This document shows positions 59,330 through 64,000 of a stretch of 64,000 bases of DNA, in pieces; the stretch's first letter is position 1, and each line of letters starts with the position of its first letter. This DNA is from Thioalkalivibrio sp. ALJ7 (GTDB lineage: Bacteria > Pseudomonadota > Gammaproteobacteria > Ectothiorhodospirales > Ectothiorhodospiraceae): contig NZ_AQXQ01000012.1 of the NCBI RefSeq assembly GCF_000376865.1, positions 186,001-250,000 of the forward strand. The letters run 5' to 3'. The translations under genes and the position numbers were made by a program. The notes below the pieces were generated by a model. The model did not search any database. It was not told the origin of the DNA and was given only the letters and a program-made list of their open reading frames with translations.

Positions 59330-60022
59330 ATGTTCGACCTGAGCCCCACGGACTGGATGGCGATCGAGGTCACCCTCAAGCTCGCGCTCTACACCACGCT
59401 GATCCTGCTGGTGATCGCCACGCCGATCGCCTGGTGGTTGGCCAACGGGCGCGGCTCGCCCGGCGTGCGCACCGCGGTGCAGGCCCTCGTCGCCCTGCCG
59501 CTGGTGCTGCCGCCCACCGTGCTCGGCTTCTACCTGCTGGTGCTGCTCGGCCCGGCCGGGCCGGTCGGCAGCACGCTGGAGAGCTGGGGTCTGAACCACC
59601 TGGCCTTTACCTTTCAGGGCATCCTGATCGGCTCGGTGATCTACTCCCTGCCGTTCGCCGTGCAGCCGCTGCAGCAGGCCTTCGCCAACCTCGGCCGCCG
59701 CCCGGTGGAGATCGCCGGCTCGCTGGGCGCCGGGCGCATCGACCGCTTCGTGACCGTGATCCTGCCGATGACCCGCGGCGGCTTCATCGTCGCCGCCACG
59801 CTCGCCTTCGCCCACACCCTCGGCGAGTTCGGCGTGATCCTGATGCTGGGCGGCGCGATCCCCGGCGAGACCCAGGTGCTGTCCATCCTGATCTACGACC
59901 ACGCCGAGGCGATGGACTTCGACTCCGCCCACCGCCTGTCCTTCGGGCTGCTGGTGTTCGCCTTCGCCGTGCTGTTCATCGTCTACGCAATCAACCGCCG
60001 CTTCGACACGGTGCGCCTGTGA
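59330..60022 (+). CDS. modB: Molybdate ABC transporter permease
   Basis: 230 residues; ATG at 59330. About five TM helices of the binding-protein-dependent permease family, with the EAA loop as PVEIAGSLGAGRIDRFVTVI LPMTRGG. ALPLVLPPTVLGFYLLVLLG at the start is ModB-typical. It forms the channel with ModC. The stop overlaps the modC GTG (GTGA). Confidence 0.94.
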   Translation: MFDLSPTDWMAIEVTLKLALYTTLILLVIATPIAWWLANGRGSPGVRTAVQALVALPLVLPPTVLGFYLLVLLGPAGPVGSTLESWGLNHLAFTFQGILIGSVIYSLPFAVQPLQQAFANLGRRPVEIAGSLGAGRIDRFVTVILPMTRGGFIVAATLAFAHTLGEFGVILMLGGAIPGETQVLSILIYDHAEAMDFDSAHRLSFGLLVFAFAVLFIVYAINRRFDTVRL

Positions 60023-61125
60023 CCCGGCCCCAGCCCGACACACTGCGTATCCAGGCCCGGCTGGAACGCCCCGGCTTCGCACTGGACGTCGACACCGCCT
60101 TCCCGCTGGAGGGCGTGACCGCCCTGTTCGGCCGCTCCGGCTGCGGCAAGACCACGCTGTTGCGCATCATCGCCGGGCTGGAACACCCGCCCGGCGGCGA
60201 GGTGCACTTTCGCGATACCGCCTGGCAGTCCGGCAAGACCTTCGTCCCGCTGCACCGCCGCCGCGTCGGCCTCGTGTTCCAGGAATCCACCCTGCTCCCG
60301 CACCTGTCCGTGCGCGGCAACCTGCTCTACGGCTACAAGCGCACGCCGGAGCCCCTGCGCCGCCTGCACCTGGACGAGGTCGCCCGCCTGCTCGGCATCG
60401 ACGACCTGCTGGAGCGCCGCGCCGACCAGCTCTCCGGCGGCCAGCGCCAGCGCGTCGCCCTCGGCCGCGCCCTGCTCACCAGCCCCGACCTGCTGCTGCT
60501 CGACGAACCTCTAAACGCCCTGGACACCCAGACCAAGCGCGAGATCATGCCCTTCCTCGCCCGCCTGTCCGAGGAGACCGGCATCCCCAGCCTGCTCGTC
60601 ACCCACGCCCCCGACGAGGTCGAACGCCTCGCCACCCGCGTTGCCTTCATGCACGACGGCCAGCTTGAACGCCTGGAACCCCTGCGCGACGCGCTGGCCC
60701 GCGCCGACTCCCCCCTGTTCCGCGACGAAGGCGCCGTCTCCGTCCTGCAAGGCGAACTGGGACCGGCCGACGAACACGGACTGCACCCCTTCGGCCCTCC
60801 CGAGGCCCGTTACCGCGTACCGTCCACCCCCGGCGCCACCAACGGCGCCGGGAGACAGGCACGTCTGCGCATCGACGCCCGCGACGTCTCCATCGCCCTG
60901 TCGCCGCCCCAGGACGTCTCTATCCTCAACATCATCCCCGTAACCATCGAGTCGCTGGATGAGGCGCCTGGGCACCACGGGCCCGCCCGCGTGCTTGCCG
61001 TGTGTCGGCAGGATGATGGGCAGACTTTGATGGCGGAGTTGACGCAGTTATCTACCGAACGGCTTGGTCTCCAGCCCGGCACTCGCGCACACGCACTCGT
61101 CAAGGCTGTCGCCTTTCTCGACTGA
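60019..61125 (+). CDS. modC: Molybdate ABC transporter ATP-binding protein
   Basis: 368 residues from a GTG at 60019, overlapping the modB stop. Walker A FGRSGCGKTTLLRIIAG (~38), the signature QLSGGQRQRVALGRALL, Walker B DLLLLDEPLNALD, and switch His in LLVTHAPDEVER. The C-terminal Mop/TOBE domain (~295-368: RQARLRIDARDVSIALSPPQ, GTRAHALVKAVAFLD) is complete and may sense molybdate for inhibition. It ends the mod operon. Confidence 0.95.
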   Translation: MTRPQPDTLRIQARLERPGFALDVDTAFPLEGVTALFGRSGCGKTTLLRIIAGLEHPPGGEVHFRDTAWQSGKTFVPLHRRRVGLVFQESTLLPHLSVRGNLLYGYKRTPEPLRRLHLDEVARLLGIDDLLERRADQLSGGQRQRVALGRALLTSPDLLLLDEPLNALDTQTKREIMPFLARLSEETGIPSLLVTHAPDEVERLATRVAFMHDGQLERLEPLRDALARADSPLFRDEGAVSVLQGELGPADEHGLHPFGPPEARYRVPSTPGATNGAGRQARLRIDARDVSIALSPPQDVSILNIIPVTIESLDEAPGHHGPARVLAVCRQDDGQTLMAELTQLSTERLGLQPGTRAHALVKAVAFLD

Positions 61126-61424
61126 ATGGCCCTCGCGTCCGCCGCGAATCGCACCATGCACCGACCAGCTCGCAAAACCACAACGCCCGTGCCAGAATCC
61201 AGCTAACTGTCATGCAAGACGGCGCAGCCCCAGCCTACCGCCTCCCGCAACCTGTCCACGCCGCAACATATCCAGGATCCATCTTCGCGAGCACCATGGG
61301 GGTCAGGTCTTGCCTTTTGCCTCCCTGCCACGACAGCGGCGAAAGGCAAGACATGACCCAGCCATCATGGGGTCGGGCCTCGATAAGGCGCGGAATAGGC
61401 AAAAGGCAAGACCTGACCCCTTCG
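61126..61424. other. Intergenic region with an inverted repeat, start of the accessory patch
   Basis: Apart from the GGGGTCAGGTCTTGCC repeat pair (61299-61420), no gene or motif is recognised. Base composition falls to the right from here. Confidence 0.5.
61299..61420. repeat. GGGGTCAGGTCTTGCCTTTTGCC inverted pair
   Basis: The 23-bp arms 61299-61321 and 61398-61420 are perfect reverse complements; both begin or end with GGGGTCAGGTCTTGCC. Partial copies lie at 61725-61780 and 62880-62905. This sequence type commonly flanks REP-associated tyrosine transposase genes. Confidence 0.7.
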
Positions 61425-61646
61425 GTGCGTTACTTTTTTCCTGAGTATGTTGGCCCCAAACCCGAAGAGGATGGCGTCCCTGGGCATTTCTTTCGCGCGT
61501 TCTTCGTAGATACGGGTGAGTTCCGGTTACTAGATGAGGAGTTCTTGATAGAGCCTGTGGCTGATGAGATTCTCTTCGTTCACGCCCATCTCGAAAAAAT
61601 GGATACAGAAGGTGGCCGCTTTCAAGTCGCAGAACGTAATACCTAA
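61425..61646 (+). CDS. Partial or small gene of unknown function
   Basis: 73 codons beginning at an in-frame GTG at 61425, right next to the repeat, so a 5' truncation is likely. The protein (YFFPEYVGPKPEEDGVPGHF, EFRLLDEEFLIEPVADEILF, VHAHLEKMDTEGGRFQVAER) looks coding, acidic and cytoplasmic, with lower GC than the mod genes. The stop TAA lies in ACCTAAC, as in integron gene cassettes. No family is recognised. Confidence 0.45.
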   Translation: MRYFFPEYVGPKPEEDGVPGHFFRAFFVDTGEFRLLDEEFLIEPVADEILFVHAHLEKMDTEGGRFQVAERNT

Positions 61647-61724
61647 CAATCGGCTCCAAGCGACCCGCAAAAGCGGCGCTGTTTCTGCGGGTGTATCAGA
61701 CGACCGCGGGCCGCTCGGTCAGTG

Positions 61725-61780
61725 GAGGGTCAGACCTTGCCTTTTGCCTCAGTACGATGACAGGGGCGTCTGACCCATTC
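61725..61780. repeat. GGGTCAGACCTTGCCTTTTGCC repeat
   Basis: A copy of the repeat at 61299-61321 with an inverted GTCTGACCC end. It lies inside what may have been a cassette recombination site. The rest of 61647-61908 shows no gene. Confidence 0.6.
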
Positions 61781-61908
61781 GTTGGACCCCTTCGTTGACT
61801 CGGAATTCGAACCGCCCTCCGATTTGAGCACAATATAACAATGGGTTCCATTCGGCACATGTGCCCTGCGGACAAATTGACTCCTTAATGCAAGCGTTAG
61901 GAATCACA

Positions 61909-62883
61909 ATGCACGTTTTTATCGACACCAACATCTTGCTCAATTTCTTTCACTTCACGAAGGACGAGCTTGACTCACTGAATGACGTGTTCGCATCGCA
62001 CGAGCATGGATCAGCAACGGTCCATCTTACGGAACAGGTCTGTAATGAGTTTCGAAGAAATCGTGAGTCAAAAATTAAAGACGCTCTAACTAAGTTCAAG
62101 GAAACGAAGTTCTCGCCACAGTTCCCATCATTCATGAAGGGTTACGACGAGTACGGGGAGATTCGGAAACTTTGCAACCACTTGCGGAATCTTCAAAAGT
62201 CCATTCTTACGAAAGTTGAGGCCGATATATCTGTCAAAGACTTGGTGGCTGACCGATTGATCGATCAAATCTTCGAATCCTCAGAAATTGTTCCCGTTAC
62301 AACACGGGTGTACAGGGAGGGGTCGATGCGATCTGCCCTTGGGAACCCACCGGGGAAGAACGACTCGATCGGTGACGCCATCAATTGGGCCCTTCTGTTA
62401 GGATCAGTGCCAGATGGCCAAGACGTTCACATCATCAGCGAAGATGGGGATTTTTATGCAACTTTGGACGATCAGAGGGCACACCCTTTTCTAACGGAAG
62501 AATGGGAGAGAGTCAAGGGCGCACGATTGTTTGTCTATCGCACGTTATCAGGGTTTATGTCCGAGCACTTTGACGGCGTCGCGTTCTCATTCGACAAAGA
62601 CAAGGAAGCCTTAATTGAAGAGTTGTTCGATTCCGGTTCCTTTGCACAAACGCACAACATTGTTGCAAAACTCGAAAACTATCGGTACTTCTCTGCCAAG
62701 GAGGTAATCAGAATTCTCGATGCAGCTGTTGCAAACAACCAGTTCGGCGGGATCATTACAGACTACGACGTATCGGACTTCTTGAACCGCGTTGCAGTGC
62801 CCCACATGGACAATATAACATCCGCAGAGCACCGAAGGACAATCGAAATTGTCATAGAAGAGAGGCGAGAGCGAGGGTCATAG
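61909..62883 (+). CDS. PIN-domain (DUF4935-type) putative ribonuclease
   Basis: 324 residues from the ATG at 61909; an upstream ATG at 61888 is possible. The PIN fold starts VFIDTNILLNFFHF (catalytic Asp6), with further acidic residues in NDSIGDAINWALLLG (~153) and IISEDGDFYATLDD (~180), consistent with a metal-dependent nuclease. The rest is helical, without a recognised domain. GC is visibly lower than in the genes to the left, so horizontal acquisition is likely. No antitoxin-like gene is adjacent. A defence or RNA-processing role is inferred from the neighbourhood. Confidence 0.8.
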   Translation: MHVFIDTNILLNFFHFTKDELDSLNDVFASHEHGSATVHLTEQVCNEFRRNRESKIKDALTKFKETKFSPQFPSFMKGYDEYGEIRKLCNHLRNLQKSILTKVEADISVKDLVADRLIDQIFESSEIVPVTTRVYREGSMRSALGNPPGKNDSIGDAINWALLLGSVPDGQDVHIISEDGDFYATLDDQRAHPFLTEEWERVKGARLFVYRTLSGFMSEHFDGVAFSFDKDKEALIEELFDSGSFAQTHNIVAKLENYRYFSAKEVIRILDAAVANNQFGGIITDYDVSDFLNRVAVPHMDNITSAEHRRTIEIVIEERRERGS

Positions 62884-63093
62884 GGGTCAGAGCTTGCTTT
62901 TTGGCCCGATCTTGTTTGCCCCCCCGTCCGACTGCGCGACAGCAGGGCCAGAAAGGTAAGTCCCGCGCCGCTTTGGGCCCGAGTGATACCATTTGCCTAT
63001 CAGGGGGCTCCACAGCCAGGGGTCTTCCAACGTTGTAGTGCTTTAGTCGGGCTCGTGTGCCGGGATTAGGACGCTGGAAAAAGGGGAGCCAGG

Positions 63094-63867
63094 ATGCCGC
63101 TGGAAGATTTCGAGACGGAATTCGAGCGCGGGGAGTACCTTCAGAACCTACTTGTTGCCGAGGCAACCGGAGGTTCTGGCGACCAGGGCGACTACCAGAT
63201 TCTTCGAAGGCACTTCCTCGACAATCCAGACACGAGGGCACTCGTACCCCGTTTCGTTCGAACAAGCCGCGACCTGTCCCAGTTCTGGCAATTCATCAAG
63301 GGGAAGTTCGCACACTACGCTCAGCGACGTGAGTTCCTCTGGAAGGAATTCGGCCCACTTCTGGACCACTTGGAGTCAGGGACAAGTGGACCGGCCGACA
63401 AGCCAATTTCGGATGCTCTCCAGCAGTTCGATCAAGACAACGTTCATCGTGTCTGGTCCCGAGCAATTGAGCGCAAGAACCGTGATCCTGAGGGTGCAAT
63501 CACCGCAGCACGGACGCTGCTAGAGTCGGTCTGCAAGCACATCCTGGATAGGCGCCTGATTGCGTACCCGAAGAACGTCGAGTTGCACCAACTCTACTCA
63601 CTCACTGCAAGGGAACTCAATCTGTCCCCAGACCAGCACAGCGAAAAGATCTTCAAGCAGATTCTTGGTGGCTGCTCCGGGATCGTGACCGGACTCGGCT
63701 CCCTGCGGAACTCCTTGGGCGACGCCCACGGGCAGGGCAAACGCCCAGTGAAGCCAGCACCAAGACATGCCGAACTGGCCGTCAATCTCGCGGGAACTGT
63801 GTCGCTCTTCCTCGTCACAACATTCGAGGAAAGAATGGACAAAGAATTCGGGGGCGAACCTCGATAA
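63094..63867 (+). CDS. Abortive-infection (Abi_C domain) family protein
   Basis: 257 residues from the ATG at 63094 (AGCCAGG upstream). The C-terminal Abi_C-like region is recognised from ITAARTLLESVCKHILDRRL, KQILGGCSGIVTGLGSLRNS LGDAHGQGK and PRHAELAVNLAGTVSLFLVT, with the HEPN-like R-x-x-x-x-H in RNSLGDAHG. The N-terminus (residues 1-110) is helical, family unknown. Such proteins confer phage resistance or act as HEPN ribonucleases. It stands next to a PIN nuclease in an atypical-GC patch. Confidence 0.82.
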   Translation: MPLEDFETEFERGEYLQNLLVAEATGGSGDQGDYQILRRHFLDNPDTRALVPRFVRTSRDLSQFWQFIKGKFAHYAQRREFLWKEFGPLLDHLESGTSGPADKPISDALQQFDQDNVHRVWSRAIERKNRDPEGAITAARTLLESVCKHILDRRLIAYPKNVELHQLYSLTARELNLSPDQHSEKIFKQILGGCSGIVTGLGSLRNSLGDAHGQGKRPVKPAPRHAELAVNLAGTVSLFLVTTFEERMDKEFGGEPR

Positions 63868-64000
63868 GCCGCTGAAAGCAAAGGCTGCGCTTCCTCGCTT
63901 GAGGCTCCATAGGCGCTTAAACGTCCAATTTTCGGGCCGAAAAGCCCAAGCGAAGTGGAGGGAAAAAAGGGGACAGGGAAAAAAGGGGACAGATTTATTT
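63868..64000. repeat. REP/RAYT-type flank at the window edge
   Basis: Two AAAAAAGGGGACAG units (63963-63992) run into ATTTATTT at the window end. GGGGACAGATTTATTTT is a familiar flank of REP-associated tyrosine transposase genes, so one probably begins just beyond the window. The earlier part shows a GAAAAGCCC-type hairpin only. Confidence 0.5.

Noticed and set aside
61212-61424. N-terminal extension of the small gene at 61425
   Set aside because: It would translate the GGGGTCAGGTC inverted repeat; the sequence looks non-coding.

Overview
The window reads as a high-GC gammaproteobacterial chromosome, most likely a sulfur-oxidising member of the Ectothiorhodospiraceae/Chromatiales (Thioalkalivibrio-like). 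The reasons are two secreted Gly/Tyr/His-rich proteins with a sulfur-globule-protein-like core, a Prx/Grx fusion paired with a glutathione(-amide) reductase as in purple sulfur bacteria, and typical gammaproteobacterial synteny (ygfB-pepP-ubiH-ubiI beside zapA; ffs-dnaX-ybaB-recR; orn/rsgA). No rRNA, tRNA, CRISPR array or complete IS was recognised.

Layout. 0-9.2 kb: a sigma-54 activator gene (7815-9170) is divergent from a minus-strand unit: membrane-fusion protein, RND permease with a 370-residue histone-H1-like tail, and three secreted Gly-rich proteins. A canonical -24/-12 promoter (7601-7615) with upstream TGTTGCAACA sites lies between them. 9.3-14.9 kb: TPR membrane protein, then a minus-strand operon (MDR oxidoreductase, catalytically altered PTPS-like protein, GT4 glycosyltransferase, methyltransferase) divergent from a CDP-alcohol phosphatidyltransferase and YceI. 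15-19.9 kb: YjfB, a methyltransferase, an NCS2 permease fused to an anti-sigma-like domain, folE and a DUF3429 protein. 20-25.5 kb: an overlapping five-gene cyclopropane/furan-fatty-acid-type operon preceded by 11-bp-spaced TNTACA direct repeats like a CarH/LitR (B12 photoreceptor) operator. 25.7-29 kb: GNAT, DUF7931-like and secretin-N-like genes, and a porin. 29.6-36.6 kb: ubiquinone hydroxylases, pepP, ygfB, zapA, orn. 36.7-43.2 kb: cytochrome c, pterin dehydratase, rsgA, OMP, HIT, recR, ybaB, dnaX and SRP RNA. 43.5-48 kb: garB/garA-type peroxiredoxin and reductase, DUF1328, an OMP, a lipoprotein and CsbD. 48.6-57.5 kb: acetate module (two cNMP/CBS/DUF294 regulators flanking DUF4212 and an SSS symporter, a DnaQ-like exonuclease, acs). 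57.9-61.1 kb: modE-like HTH and modABC. 61.2-64 kb: an AT-richer accessory patch with a DUF4935/PIN protein, an Abi_C protein and REP/RAYT-type repeats.

Repeats are prominent. A ~320-333 bp MITE-like element with 26-bp perfect terminal inverted repeats occurs complete at 35753-36085 and 40962-41279, plus decayed or solo copies. Its ends supply the stop codon of the adjoining gene in three of three recognisable cases (orn, dnaX, GNAT), and the terminal repeats differ between copies while staying perfectly complementary within each copy. The candidate new systems are the sigma-54/RND/sulfur-globule-like unit, the PTPS-like/GT/MT/MDR cluster, the putatively light/B12-controlled lipid operon, and this stop-codon-associated element.
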